A stretch of 64,000 nt of DNA, taken from positions 372,001 through 436,000 of the forward strand of contig NZ_JBAZJF010000002.1 in the NCBI RefSeq assembly GCF_041651515.1. Reading direction: 5' to 3'. The notes under the pieces were generated by a model. The model ran no database searches. It saw only the letters and a program-made list of their open reading frames with translations, and was not told the origin of the DNA. The DNA comes from Sulfuricurvum sp041651515 (lineage in GTDB: Bacteria > Campylobacterota > Campylobacteria > Campylobacterales > Sulfurimonadaceae). Both the position numbers and the translations under genes were made by a program. Of this stretch, positions 34,013 through 42,427 are shown piece after piece (the stretch's first letter is position 1; each line of letters opens with the position of its first letter).

Positions 34013-35176
34013 TTGAGTAATACCGTTGTCATTGTCACCCTCTCATTATTGGTACTGTTATCACCGTTTTTATCACGTGTGAGCAAAATACCCGTCGTAG
34101 TTGTCGAAATACTTTTAGGATGTGTGGCGGGCTATTTTGGATTTTTAGTCGAAAATGAGATGTTTAAAATTATTGCAAAGGTCGGATTTCTCTATTTAAT
34201 GTTTTTAGCGGGGATGGAGGTAAATCTCAAAGAATTCGGATTCGCTAAATCTTCCCTTTTACGCCGTACCATTATCTATTTCACTATGCTCTACGCGTGT
34301 TCGTTAACCCTCTTTTTATATTTTAATCTGAGCCCCGTTTATTTGGTAGCATTTCCGATTTTTTCACTCGGAATGCTGATGGCTTTGGTAAAAGAGTATG
34401 GGAAGAATCAACCGTGGCTCGCCTTGGCGCTCAATATCGGAATTATCGGTGAGCTTGTCAGTATTATGGCCTTGACCATTTTAAGTGGCGGTTTGGAGTA
34501 TGGATATACGCGCGAATTTGCATTTAAATTGGGTGGATTATTTGCATTTTTAATCGGGTTTGTCCTTTTCTTCCGAGGAATGCGGATTCTTTTTTGGTGG
34601 TATCCGGGGTTAAAAACGCTTATTATGCCGCATGATGACGGTAAAGATCAGGATGTACGATTTTCCATGGCACTAATGTTTATTATGGTTGCCGCGATGC
34701 TTTATCTTAAAATTGATGTGGTATTAGGCGCCTTTTTGGCAGGAACCTTTGTATCGGCCTATTTTAAGCACAAAACTGAATTGCCCGAAAAACTCTCTTC
34801 TTTCGGGTTTGGATTTTTAGTCCCGATTTTTTTTATTCACGTCGGATCAACGCTTGCATTGGACGCCTTTACCGATCCTCATACACTAGGATTGGCATTG
34901 TTTATCGCCGGAGCTATTATCGGTATTCGGCTTTTGAGCTCTTTTGTGGCCTATAGTGGCTATTTAGGAGTTAAAAATACGATTTTATTTTCTCTAAGCG
35001 ATTCGATGCCTTTGACATTTACCGTGGCAATCGCAACGTTGGGATACGAAGCAAATGCAATAACCCATAATGAATATTATGCGTTTATTGTGGCAAGTAT
35101 GGGAAGTGGGATTGTATTGATGATAACAATTAAAATTTTGCACGGCTTTTTTTATCCCAAAAAGTGTGAAAAATAA
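34013..35176 (+). CDS. Monovalent cation:proton antiporter (CPA2/KefB-type membrane domain)
   Basis: 387 aa polytopic protein with about 11-13 hydrophobic segments (VIVTLSLLVLLSPFLSRV, FLAGMEVNLKEF, MLMALVKEYG, LNIGIIGELVSIMAL, VLGAFLAGTFVSA). It lacks the cytoplasmic nucleotide-binding TrkA domain of full Kef systems. The ion (K+ or Na+) is unknown. TTG 34013 start has AAGGATGATCA upstream; it follows folP by 3 bp. Confidence 0.85.
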   Translation: MSNTVVIVTLSLLVLLSPFLSRVSKIPVVVVEILLGCVAGYFGFLVENEMFKIIAKVGFLYLMFLAGMEVNLKEFGFAKSSLLRRTIIYFTMLYACSLTLFLYFNLSPVYLVAFPIFSLGMLMALVKEYGKNQPWLALALNIGIIGELVSIMALTILSGGLEYGYTREFAFKLGGLFAFLIGFVLFFRGMRILFWWYPGLKTLIMPHDDGKDQDVRFSMALMFIMVAAMLYLKIDVVLGAFLAGTFVSAYFKHKTELPEKLSSFGFGFLVPIFFIHVGSTLALDAFTDPHTLGLALFIAGAIIGIRLLSSFVAYSGYLGVKNTILFSLSDSMPLTFTVAIATLGYEANAITHNEYYAFIVASMGSGIVLMITIKILHGFFYPKKCEK

Positions 35177-35183
35177 TCGGCTA

Positions 35184-35214
35184 TTGAACATTTTTAGTCA
35201 AAACAAGGTACAAT
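35184..35214 (+). promoter_or_regulatory. Candidate promoter of motAB
   Basis: TTGAAC at 35184-35189 and TACAAT at 35209-35214 with a 19 bp spacer; both resemble sigma70 boxes. A short dyad GTGTA-A-TACAC lies at about 35230-35240. No flagellar sigma28 (CGATWT) or sigma54 (GG-N10-GC) element is seen, consistent with motAB under housekeeping control. Confidence 0.4.
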
Positions 35215-35288
35215 TGAATCCTTAACCCGATGTGTAATACACGGTATTTCAAGGATGAAACTTCCGTTTTAGAAGAGAAGGAGAACAT

Positions 35289-36059
35289 GTGGATTTAACA
35301 ACCATTTTAGGAATTTTAGGGGCCATCACTACGATTTCTATCGGAGACTTGATGGAGGGGGGAAATCCCATCCATGTTGTCCATATTACTTCACTTATTA
35401 TCATTATGCCAACAACCTTGCTCGCATCTATGGTAAGTACGGATCCCGAATATATTAAAGGGGCATTTAAAAATCTCGGTATGAATTTCAAAAAATCTCC
35501 GGTCAATTTGCATGAGCGTATTAAAGAGATTGTGGAACTTGCCTTGATGGCGCGTCGGGATGGACTGCTCTCCCTTGAAAAAAGGGTGAGTGAGCTGGAT
35601 AATGCATTTTTAAAGCAAGGTCTCAGTATGGCGGTTGACGGCAATGAGATTGATACGATTGAAGCGACGCTTGAAGCGGTCATCGAAGAGACCGAAGAGT
35701 ATTATCACGGTTGTGCTCACTATTGGATTCTCGCTGGAGAAACATCTCCGGTTCTTGGACTTGTCGGAGCGGTTTTGGGTCTGATACTAGCACTTCAAAA
35801 ACTCGACAGTCCCAAAGAGATGGCAGAGGGTATTGCAGGGGCATTTACCGCGACGGTAACCGGTATTTTCAGCGCATATGTTCTTATCGGACCTATGGGA
35901 AATAAAATGAAAGCCAAAGCTCATCATATAGTTAAAGAGCAAAAATTGATGTTGGAGGGGATTATTGGAATTGTTCATGGAGATAATCCGCGTACCCTTG
36001 AAGCAAAATTGCTTAATTTCCTTTCCCCTGCGGAAGAGAAACATAGCCAATTCAATTAA
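35289..36059 (+). CDS. motA: Flagellar motor stator protein MotA
   Basis: 256 aa. Start GTG 35289 (AAGGAGAACAT upstream); the ATG two bases earlier is out of frame and stops at once. Four membrane helices, with the cytoplasmic loop carrying R88-type residues (MARRDGLLSLEKRV) and the Pro-rich elements TSPVLGLVGAVLGLI. MotA forms the pentamer around MotB in the proton-driven stator. motB follows 12 bp later. Confidence 0.95.
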   Translation: MDLTTILGILGAITTISIGDLMEGGNPIHVVHITSLIIIMPTTLLASMVSTDPEYIKGAFKNLGMNFKKSPVNLHERIKEIVELALMARRDGLLSLEKRVSELDNAFLKQGLSMAVDGNEIDTIEATLEAVIEETEEYYHGCAHYWILAGETSPVLGLVGAVLGLILALQKLDSPKEMAEGIAGAFTATVTGIFSAYVLIGPMGNKMKAKAHHIVKEQKLMLEGIIGIVHGDNPRTLEAKLLNFLSPAEEKHSQFN

Positions 36060-36071
36060 TTGAGACGATGA

Positions 36072-36914
36072 ATGGCAAAGAAAAAATGTAAAAAGTGTCC
36101 GGAATGTGCAGCCGGAGAGAAATGGGCGGTTCCGACTGCCGACTTTTTCAGTCTTCTACTGGCACTCTTTATCGCTTTGTATGCGCTTGCTTCGGTGAAT
36201 AAAGAGAAACTTCGCGCTATCAAAGAAGAGTTTGTTAAAATTTACGATTATGCTCCCGTACCCGATTCAATCAATCCGGTAGTCGATATGGTAACCGAAA
36301 CCAAACCTACACCTGATGCGACTGCTAATCCGAGCGGACAAATGCCGGTTGCAGAGGGGGGAGCATTATTGGTAGGAAGTCCTCCTACGGCCTCAGCTGC
36401 TACGGATGCCATCAGCAAAATCAAACAAGATATGAAAAATGCAGCTATGGGGGAAGGACCCTTAGATCAAACTATGGACGGGGTTCTCTTAAAGCTTCCC
36501 GCAACCATCCCTTTTCGTGGATCTAATGCCACGATCGATGATGAAAACTTACATCTGTTTATTAAACGCATTGCCGATATTATCAATGCGCTTCCGGAAG
36601 ACGTTGATATTTCAGTACGAGGATATACGGATGATCAACCTCTTCCCTCTGGATCAGCGCAGAGAGACAACTTGGAATTATCGAGCGCAAGAGCTGCAAC
36701 GGTTGTCCGTGAGTTGGTAAAAAATGGTATCTCAGCAGATCGTATTTCATCAGCCGGTTTTGGAGCTGCTAAACCCATTGTATCGAATACGAGCGAGTCT
36801 AACCGAGCTAAAAATAGACGGGTAGAATTTTATATGTATGTTTCAAACGATAAACCGCTTGATGCAAAAAAACAGCAAAATATCCTGGATGCTCTCTCTA
36901 AAATTTCCAAATAA
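36072..36914 (+). CDS. motB: Flagellar motor stator protein MotB
   Basis: 280 aa. The single TM helix carries the essential proton-binding Asp24 (VPTADFFSLLLALFIALYAL). A Pro/Ala-rich linker follows, then a C-terminal OmpA-like domain (about 150-270; VSIRGYTDDQP-type and SSARAATVVRELVKNGI, ESNRAKNRRVEFY) that anchors the stator to peptidoglycan. The Cys-rich N-terminus (KKCKKCPECAAGE) is a curiosity of short MotB N-termini. A rho-independent terminator follows. Confidence 0.96.
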   Translation: MAKKKCKKCPECAAGEKWAVPTADFFSLLLALFIALYALASVNKEKLRAIKEEFVKIYDYAPVPDSINPVVDMVTETKPTPDATANPSGQMPVAEGGALLVGSPPTASAATDAISKIKQDMKNAAMGEGPLDQTMDGVLLKLPATIPFRGSNATIDDENLHLFIKRIADIINALPEDVDISVRGYTDDQPLPSGSAQRDNLELSSARAATVVRELVKNGISADRISSAGFGAAKPIVSNTSESNRAKNRRVEFYMYVSNDKPLDAKKQQNILDALSKISK

Positions 36915-36938
36915 TAGATCTCTTTTTTCTACCTCTTT

Positions 36939-36966
36939 AGGTTGTACCGAAAGTACAGCCTATTTT
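36939..36966 (+). terminator. Rho-independent terminator after motB
   Basis: AGGTTGTAC-CGAAA-GTACAGCCT gives a 9 bp stem (one G-U pair) followed by ATTTTCC, 24 bases after the motB stop. The best terminator for the motAB operon. Confidence 0.7.
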
Positions 36967-37063
36967 CCTCCTCTGAAATATTCTCCGGTATTGGTATTAT
37001 CTGCAAAGAAAAGATAAAAGTAAAAAGTGATTCTGTGTATGGATAAAAATAGAGAGGGATAGT

Positions 37064-37091
37064 GTGTATTTGGCTTTGCAGCCAAATACAC
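37064..37091 (-). terminator. Perfect 12 bp hairpin downstream of the phosphate transporter gene
   Basis: GTGTATTTGGCT-TTGC-AGCCAAATACAC is an uninterrupted 12 bp stem with a four-base loop. It sits 16 bases past the minus-strand transporter stop. On that strand the downstream sequence is pyrimidine-rich rather than a clean U run, so it may also stabilise the mRNA 3' end. Confidence 0.55.
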
Positions 37092-37107
37092 CCCATCGGA
37101 GGATTAA

Positions 37108-38592
37108 TTACTTCGCGATAAAGCTGAGACAGTAATAAATTGCCGCACTCAGTAATGCAGTCACCGGCAGGGTGAAAAGCCAAGAGAGTATAATAGTTTG
37201 CAGCGTACTTTTTTGTACGCCACCTTCGGGCTCTGCAACCATGGATCCGGCAACGGAACTGGAGACAATATGGGTTGTACTGACCGGAGCATGGAAAAAG
37301 TTTGCCAAAAGAATCGTCATCATTGCCATTGCCTGCGCAACCGTCCCTTGCATATAGTTAATCGGTTGAGAACCGATTTTTTCACCGATCGTAAGGACAA
37401 TTCTTTTATATCCAATCATCGTTCCGATACTGAGTGCAAGGGCAACAGCGATAATCACCCAATTGGGAACGTATTCGGTCGCCGATAACATAGTTTTTCG
37501 CTGAGTTGCAATGTAATCGGATTTGTCCTTGTCCGTGATCAAATACGTTTTTTCTACTTGACCAAAAAAGTTATCCGAACATAAAATAGCGTTGTGTAGG
37601 CTCCAACGATCTTGTGCCGAGAGTTCCGAATACGATTTTACTCCATTAAGTTTGGTAGCGATCAGAGAGGTCGTATCGTAGACTTGATTAACGTTACACT
37701 CTGCAATCGTATTTTTTACTTTAAGGGCGCTGATCAGATGTTTTTCGCTTACCAGTTTATTGAGCGTTTCGTTGTTGTCGGCATAAAACTTTGCCAAATT
37801 TTCAGCACTGTCTCTTGTTTGCTTGATTTTATATTGATGTGAATTCATATCGATTGCGTAATAGGTTGGCAATATCCCGATAAGGATGATCATAATAATA
37901 CCGATCCCTTTTTGCCCATCATTCGATCCGTGTGCAAAACTAACCCCTGCACCTGTTGCAATGATTCCCATACGCATCCAAAAGTTCGGGCGCTTTCTTT
38001 TTACTTCGCGATCGGGTGTTTTGTAAAATTTTGGATTGGTAACGAACTTTCTTGTCGCTTTCATGAGTAAAAATGCAAAACCAAATCCCAAAAGAGGCGA
38101 AAGAGCTAATGCGGTTAATACACCATACAAGGCTTTCCAATTCACACTTTGTGAAAATTCAAACCCGTGCATAACACCGAATACGGTGCTCACTCCTATA
38201 AGAGATCCGATAAGCGAATGGGAACTGGAAACCGGCAAACCGAAATACCATGTTCCAAAATTCCATATCACTGCGGAAATCAATAAGGAATAAATCATCA
38301 CTAATGTTGCATTTTGATTGGAGGCGACCATAATATCCAGCGGCAATAAGTGGACGATGACATATGCAACGCCGATACCACCCAAAAGAACCCCCAAAAA
38401 GTTCATAATACCCGACATAAAGACAGAATATTTTGCTTCCATTGAGTTGGTGTAAATAATCATGGCAACCGCATTTGCGGTATCGTGAAAACCGTTAATC
38501 ATTTCATAAAAGAGAGCAATACCCAAGGACAGAAGCAATAAACCAAGGGTGAGAGTGTTGACATTGTTCAATGCTTCCCAAATTACAGACAT
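37108..38592 (-). CDS. pit: Inorganic phosphate transporter (Pit/PHO4 family)
   Basis: 494 aa with N- and C-terminal PHO4 repeats (EMINGFHDTANAVAMIIYT near the start and NFFHAPVSTTHIVSSSVAG near the end, with the SSSHSLIGSLIGV repeat motif). A roughly 130-residue hydrophilic insert lies in the middle (about 245-375), as in PitA-type carriers. It imports phosphate with protons or sodium. It is a single gene with a 133 bp upstream region and no visible Pho-like box. Confidence 0.93.
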   Translation of the reverse strand: MSVIWEALNNVNTLTLGLLLLSLGIALFYEMINGFHDTANAVAMIIYTNSMEAKYSVFMSGIMNFLGVLLGGIGVAYVIVHLLPLDIMVASNQNATLVMIYSLLISAVIWNFGTWYFGLPVSSSHSLIGSLIGVSTVFGVMHGFEFSQSVNWKALYGVLTALALSPLLGFGFAFLLMKATRKFVTNPKFYKTPDREVKRKRPNFWMRMGIIATGAGVSFAHGSNDGQKGIGIIMIILIGILPTYYAIDMNSHQYKIKQTRDSAENLAKFYADNNETLNKLVSEKHLISALKVKNTIAECNVNQVYDTTSLIATKLNGVKSYSELSAQDRWSLHNAILCSDNFFGQVEKTYLITDKDKSDYIATQRKTMLSATEYVPNWVIIAVALALSIGTMIGYKRIVLTIGEKIGSQPINYMQGTVAQAMAMMTILLANFFHAPVSTTHIVSSSVAGSMVAEPEGGVQKSTLQTIILSWLFTLPVTALLSAAIYYCLSFIAK

Positions 38593-38725
38593 ACAGTTAT
38601 CCTCGGATTAAATATAGGAGATAAATTAGCATTGCGAAACCGCTACAAAATGGTTACGAAACGATTATAAAATTATGCCCGTTAATCTCTTTGAGGAGAC
38701 TTTGACGGGGATAAGAAGAGTGGGA

Positions 38726-39259
38726 TTAAGGGAGAAGAGTAGCTTTGATGATTTTTTGGGTTTGGAGTGGTCGGTCTCCACCACTTTGTCCATTGGTTTG
38801 GATATTGTTAAGTTTACTGAGTGTATCCATACCTGCTATAACGCGACCGAAGATGGTATGGTATCCATTGAGCCACGGTGTTGGAGCGGTTGTAATAAAA
38901 AATTGACTTCCATTGGTACGAGGGCCTGCATTTGCCATAGCTAAAATTCCTGCTTTGTCAAATACGACACCGGATTTAAACTCATCTTTAAACGGTTTTT
39001 TCCAGATCGATTCACCGCCGGCACCTGTACCGGTCGGATCGCCTCCCTGCACCATAAAGTTTTTGATAATTCGGTGAAAAGTGAGCCCATTATAATAGCC
39101 ATTTTTGGCAAGTGTAGTGAAATTTTCGACTGCAAGAGGGGCAACATCATCGTACAGTTCCAAAGTTAGATCCCCTTGGGTTGTTTGAAGTAAAACACGT
39201 GGATGGGACGCGGCAAACGATAAGACGGAAGTGACGAGTAAAGCAAGAAGTAGGCGCAT
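38726..39259 (-). CDS. Periplasmic cyclophilin-type peptidyl-prolyl isomerase
   Basis: 177 aa. Signal peptide MRLLLALLVTSVLSFAA, then a cyclophilin domain with FHRIIKNFMVQGGDPTGTG, GILAMANAGPRTNGSQFFITTAPTPWLNGYHTIFG and a C-terminal repeat strand. The usual catalytic Arg is present in HRIIKNF. ATG 39259 with AAGGAATCTT upstream overlaps the msrB stop (TAATG). It assists folding of periplasmic proteins. Confidence 0.93.
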   Translation of the reverse strand: MRLLLALLVTSVLSFAASHPRVLLQTTQGDLTLELYDDVAPLAVENFTTLAKNGYYNGLTFHRIIKNFMVQGGDPTGTGAGGESIWKKPFKDEFKSGVVFDKAGILAMANAGPRTNGSQFFITTAPTPWLNGYHTIFGRVIAGMDTLSKLNNIQTNGQSGGDRPLQTQKIIKATLLP

Positions 39260-39660
39260 TAAGATTCCTTTGTTGGTGGTATTAAGGTAAGGCATATTGA
39301 ATTCATACAGTAACGAAGACCGCTAGGTGCCGGGCCATCCGGGAAAACATGTCCTAAATGGGCCTCACACGTTGCACAGAGCACTTCTATCCGAATCATA
39401 CCGTGTGTAACGTCTCGTTTTTCTTCAAGAGCTTCAGGTGTAATAGGATGAGTAAAGCTCGGCCATCCTGTACCTGAATCAAATTTCGCGGTTGAATCGA
39501 ATAGAGGGGCTTTGCAACAAACACAGTGGTAAATGCCCTTATCTTTGGATTGAGCGTATTTTCCGCTAAATGGGGCTTCGGTACCATGTTTACGGGCGAC
39601 ATGATAGGCTTCAGGTGAGAGGAGAGCTTGCCACTCTTGGTCAGTTTTTACGATTTTCAT
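39259..39660 (-). CDS. msrB: Peptide methionine-R-sulfoxide reductase
   Basis: 133 aa. Zn-binding cysteines in CVCCKAPLF and CATCEAHLGH; catalytic region GTGWPSF and RYCMNS with the nucleophilic Cys. It reduces the R epimer of methionine sulfoxide in proteins. ATG 39660 overlaps the P-loop gene stop (ATGA), and the cyclophilin follows with a one-base overlap. The terminus NSICLTLIPPTKES is slightly shorter than usual MsrB. No signal peptide, so cytoplasmic. Confidence 0.95.
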   Translation of the reverse strand: MKIVKTDQEWQALLSPEAYHVARKHGTEAPFSGKYAQSKDKGIYHCVCCKAPLFDSTAKFDSGTGWPSFTHPITPEALEEKRDVTHGMIRIEVLCATCEAHLGHVFPDGPAPSGLRYCMNSICLTLIPPTKES

Positions 39661-41063
39661 GTATTGGGTATCTCTTCTGCTGATTTGTTGCAAGAGATTA
39701 TAGTAAGTGTTTCTGATGCACGGCTTAGTGTGAGCGAATAGTTTGCATCACAGGGGTCAATACCAAGAAGGATAACGTGTCCCCTGCAGATGGGGGAAAT
39801 ATACTCTACCGGTGCAACGATAATGGAATCAAGATCTTGATATTGGAGGCTAAAAGTGGACGTTAATAGACGACAATTAAGGTCAAAGTATTCGTCAATA
39901 GCCTCTTTAACATAGAGTGCCTCTTGGTTATTGGAGACCGCAATCAAAATTTCGGATGGCGTTGTACGTGTTAAATGTTTACGTAATTGCATTAATAACG
40001 TAATGGTCGATTGATTGAGCGGAGGGCTAATCTCTTTTGCTGTCGGAGTACGGCGAAATCGACCAGAGAGACTAAACGTAGCATCACTGGAACAAGGGGC
40101 AATACTTGTGCAAATAAGTGGACGTGACCCTATTTTTAATCGAAGTTTATCAAGAAAAAGCTCATCTAGCAGATGAACATCATCGCACAAAAAGAGCAAT
40201 GATTCCTGAAAGCTTTTAAGCGTTTCTATCCTATCAACTTCGGCAATTGTGCATGTTAGCGGAGTATAGAAATAAAGAGCATTTAAATCGATAGTGATCG
40301 CGCCGTATTCAAGAAGGGAGACTATTTCATTGCGTAAGAGCTCACCTCCCAAAAGAGTAGGGGTAATGATCATCACTTTATGTGCGGGATGTGAAAGCAT
40401 ATAGAGAAGTGCTTTTCGAATCAAAAGTGTACTCTTTCCACTGCCATATCCGCCTAATAAGGTCGTGCAGCCTTCTATTGGTGAGGTTAAAAAAAGATTT
40501 TGCTGGGGTGAGAGAAGTGCCCCGGATGGAATTGTTTTTGTCGGCAAGATAGCTGCATGTGAATTTAAAGCACCTAATATTTTAACACTGGAGTAGGGTT
40601 CATACCGATACTCACCGATACGGTGTACTTTATCTTTGAGCGATGCTAGGTTTTCTGTATAAAAAAGGAGATGCTTTTGAGGCAATAATTCATGAAAAGA
40701 AGGATCCAATACATCAAATTCTTCTTCGGTGAGATTTTTCATCCATATAAAGCGATAAATAGGAGTGGTATCAAAGGACAATACATCATTTAGTTTATGG
40801 CGAACTTTAGACTCAATTGTCTCGAAATGGGTAGTGGAAGGCCGCTTGGTTCGTTTTGAAGAGCGTTCGACAGTTGCTTTTTTTAATTCATTGGCACGCC
40901 AATTAATGTTTTCTCCTAAAAAAATACCAAAATTAGGGAGAAAAATTAAGATGTCGACAGCGGTAACTCCTGAGCGATGGAAAAGTTTAAAATCAGAAAA
41001 AATTTTTCCACCCTCTTGGGTAACAAAATTTTTTAGAGCATTGTTTTCATTCTGTTCTGCCAT
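39657..41063 (-). CDS. NERD-like / SF1 helicase-like P-loop protein
   Basis: 468 aa from ATG 41063; the frame extends to 41135, and GTG 41117 with AAAGG upstream is another possible start. Residues about 15-60 look like a NERD nuclease domain (VDILIFLPNFGIFLGENINW), with Asp37 and Glu51 but Ile in place of the usual catalytic Lys. Residues 204-211 are Walker A (GGYGSGKS), preceded by a Q-motif-like LSPQQNL; a Walker B-like LFLCDDVH and a motif VI-like LSRASETL follow. It probably evolved from NERD-UvrD helicases, with reduced activity. It starts an operon with msrB and the cyclophilin. Confidence 0.7.
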   Translation of the reverse strand: MAEQNENNALKNFVTQEGGKIFSDFKLFHRSGVTAVDILIFLPNFGIFLGENINWRANELKKATVERSSKRTKRPSTTHFETIESKVRHKLNDVLSFDTTPIYRFIWMKNLTEEEFDVLDPSFHELLPQKHLLFYTENLASLKDKVHRIGEYRYEPYSSVKILGALNSHAAILPTKTIPSGALLSPQQNLFLTSPIEGCTTLLGGYGSGKSTLLIRKALLYMLSHPAHKVMIITPTLLGGELLRNEIVSLLEYGAITIDLNALYFYTPLTCTIAEVDRIETLKSFQESLLFLCDDVHLLDELFLDKLRLKIGSRPLICTSIAPCSSDATFSLSGRFRRTPTAKEISPPLNQSTITLLMQLRKHLTRTTPSEILIAVSNNQEALYVKEAIDEYFDLNCRLLTSTFSLQYQDLDSIIVAPVEYISPICRGHVILLGIDPCDANYSLTLSRASETLTIISCNKSAEEIPNT

Positions 41064-41202
41064 AATTTCGGATTTTGGTTTTGATGCTATGAACCGTGTA
41101 AAAAAAGAGAACAACACGTAAAAAACCTTTAGCACAATGTAGTTATGAACAACAGTTAATCTAACTTATTATAGCAAAGTAAAGTAAAAGGAGAGGGTAA
41201 GA

Positions 41203-41219
41203 CCGAGGGGAACCCTCGG
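41203..41219 (-). terminator. Hairpin downstream of hup
   Basis: CCGAGGG-GAA-CCCTCGG is a GC-rich 7 bp stem with a three-base loop, 16 bases after the hup stop. On the minus strand it is followed by TCTTACCCTCTCCTTTT, which is pyrimidine-rich, consistent with termination. Confidence 0.6.
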
Positions 41220-41235
41220 ACATTAAGGGGAAAGA

Positions 41236-41520
41236 TTATTTTCCGGCTGCTACGCTGTCTTTAAGACTTTTGCCCGGTTTGAATTTAGGAACCATTTTAT
41301 CAGCTGTGCTGTAAGTTTTTGTTGTTCCTGGAACTTTACCGCTTTTCCCTTTTTGAAGAGATGACGCGAAACTTCCGAATCCTACCAATGAAACTTCTTC
41401 TTTAGCAACAAGAGCTGCTGTTACAGCTTCTGTAAAAGCTTTAATAGCTGTTTCAGCTTCTACTTTTGTTTTGTAACCGCCACTTTTTTGAACCAATTCG
41501 ACGAATTGTGCTTTATTCAT
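41236..41520 (-). CDS. hup: HU-family DNA-binding protein
   Basis: 94 aa histone-like nucleoid protein. Typical core: MNKAQFVELVQKSGGYKTK, KEEVSLVGFGSFASS (the beta-arm) and GKVPGTTKTYSTADKMVPKFKPGKSLKDSV. It bends DNA as a dimer. The ribosome site AAGGGCATTAA lies before ATG 41520. It is monocistronic with its own terminator. Confidence 0.95.
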   Translation of the reverse strand: MNKAQFVELVQKSGGYKTKVEAETAIKAFTEAVTAALVAKEEVSLVGFGSFASSLQKGKSGKVPGTTKTYSTADKMVPKFKPGKSLKDSVAAGK

Positions 41521-41623
41521 TTAATGCCCTTAATATGATATGCGAAGTACACCCAAACCTCCCGTTACCAATGAATCAAGAGGGGTAAGTCATTCAGCCG
41601 CGAATACTTTAATATCTCTTAGC

Positions 41624-41869
41624 TTAAAATTTTCTTCTTTTTTGTATTTTAATGAAAAGTTTTGTGATTTTGCGGTTATTTAGAGTGTTTTTTATCCAAC
41701 GATTGGCTTGTGAATGGATCGGCAAGGGATAACTGTCCTTATTAAAGCTTAAGAGTGTCGAGAGATGTTGACGCCAAAAATGCCATTTATGGAAGAAATT
41801 TCGTGATGATGAAATCGATAAAAAAACTTCTTCCAGCCCAATACGTTCTTGATCTGTCAAACTACTCAT
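41624..41869 (-). CDS. Hypothetical protein, 81 aa, coupled to an XRE regulator
   Basis: No family recognised. Basic and aromatic-rich (RNFFHKWHFWRQHLSTLL, NRWIKNTLNNRKITKLFIKIQKRRKF). The start ATG overlaps the upstream regulator stop (ATGA), so it is translated with it; this close pairing suggests a small regulatory or toxin-antitoxin-like unit, but the basic partner has no known toxin fold. No signal peptide or membrane segment. Confidence 0.6.
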   Translation of the reverse strand: MSSLTDQERIGLEEVFLSISSSRNFFHKWHFWRQHLSTLLSFNKDSYPLPIHSQANRWIKNTLNNRKITKLFIKIQKRRKF

Positions 41870-42105
41870 AATTTATCTCCCAGTTTATTAATTTTGCGTA
41901 CAACTCGGATGATCTCATCATCCTCAAGCATCCCTAACATCTGAATTACCGCTTTTGCCGCTTGGGGCTTAGCATTACCCAGTCTCCAGTCTTGATAGGT
42001 GCGCATGGAAATTCCTAATTCACTCGCGAGCTCTTTTTGGGAAATCTTCTTCCCGTTTCGCCCAGCCTCGACGGCATTATGAAGAAGATTAAAAAGGTCG
42101 CTCAT
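41866..42105 (-). CDS. XRE-family helix-turn-helix regulator
   Basis: 79 aa from ATG 42105, chosen because GGAG lies 9 bp upstream; two further in-frame ATGs lie at 42111 and 42147. A Cro/CI helix-turn-helix spans about residues 20-50 (KISQKELASELGISMRTYQDWRLG), followed by a short C-terminal helix. It overlaps the 81 aa gene (ATGA). Its upstream region contains repeated GTATAAA elements and a TGTATT dyad that may be its operator, implying autoregulation. Confidence 0.85.
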   Translation of the reverse strand: MSDLFNLLHNAVEAGRNGKKISQKELASELGISMRTYQDWRLGNAKPQAAKAVIQMLGMLEDDEIIRVVRKINKLGDKL

Positions 42106-42151
42106 TTCCATTGCTCCATTGTAGTATCCTTTTCTTAAAATAAACATTAAA

Positions 42152-42289
42152 ACGTATAAAATATAATTAAAAATAGATGTTAAGTTAATATATATGTATT
42201 AAATACACATTATTAAGAATATAGCATAAACTATTCCATGTATAAATATCACTAAAAAGTATAAAACATACAGAAAAGCGTATAATATT
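42152..42289. promoter_or_regulatory. Repeat-rich control region upstream of the XRE gene
   Basis: The 322 bp between 42106 and 42427 holds no gene. Direct repeats of GTATAAA(A/T) start at 42154, 42240, 42259 and 42279; the last three are spaced 19-20 bp, about two helical turns. A perfect dyad TGTATT-A-AATACA lies at 42195-42207. The region is very AT-rich and is a plausible cooperative binding site for the XRE regulator, with promoter elements for the minus strand within it. Confidence 0.5.
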
Positions 42290-42356
42290 GTGGCAAATGT
42301 GTGCTTCTTGAAACGAAGGAAATACTCAATAGAGGGGTAATAGACTTTTATAGGAA

Positions 42357-42372
42357 AGGGGACTATGCCCCT
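42357..42372 (-). terminator. Weak hairpin downstream of the coiled-coil gene
   Basis: AGGGG-ACTATG-CCCCT is a 5 bp stem with a six-base loop, about 55 bases after the minus-strand stop. On that strand it is followed by TTTCC. Likely ends the cyclase-like/coiled-coil transcript. Confidence 0.4.
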
Positions 42373-42427
42373 GATACATATTTAGGATAATTTAAAAAAA
42401 AGTAGAGGAGAAGTTACGAAAGAAGGG

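Noticed and set aside
42106..42427. Plasmid-like iteron origin
   Set aside because: The GTATAAA repeats are short and imperfect and no replication initiator gene or DnaA boxes are near; a regulator-binding region is a simpler reading.
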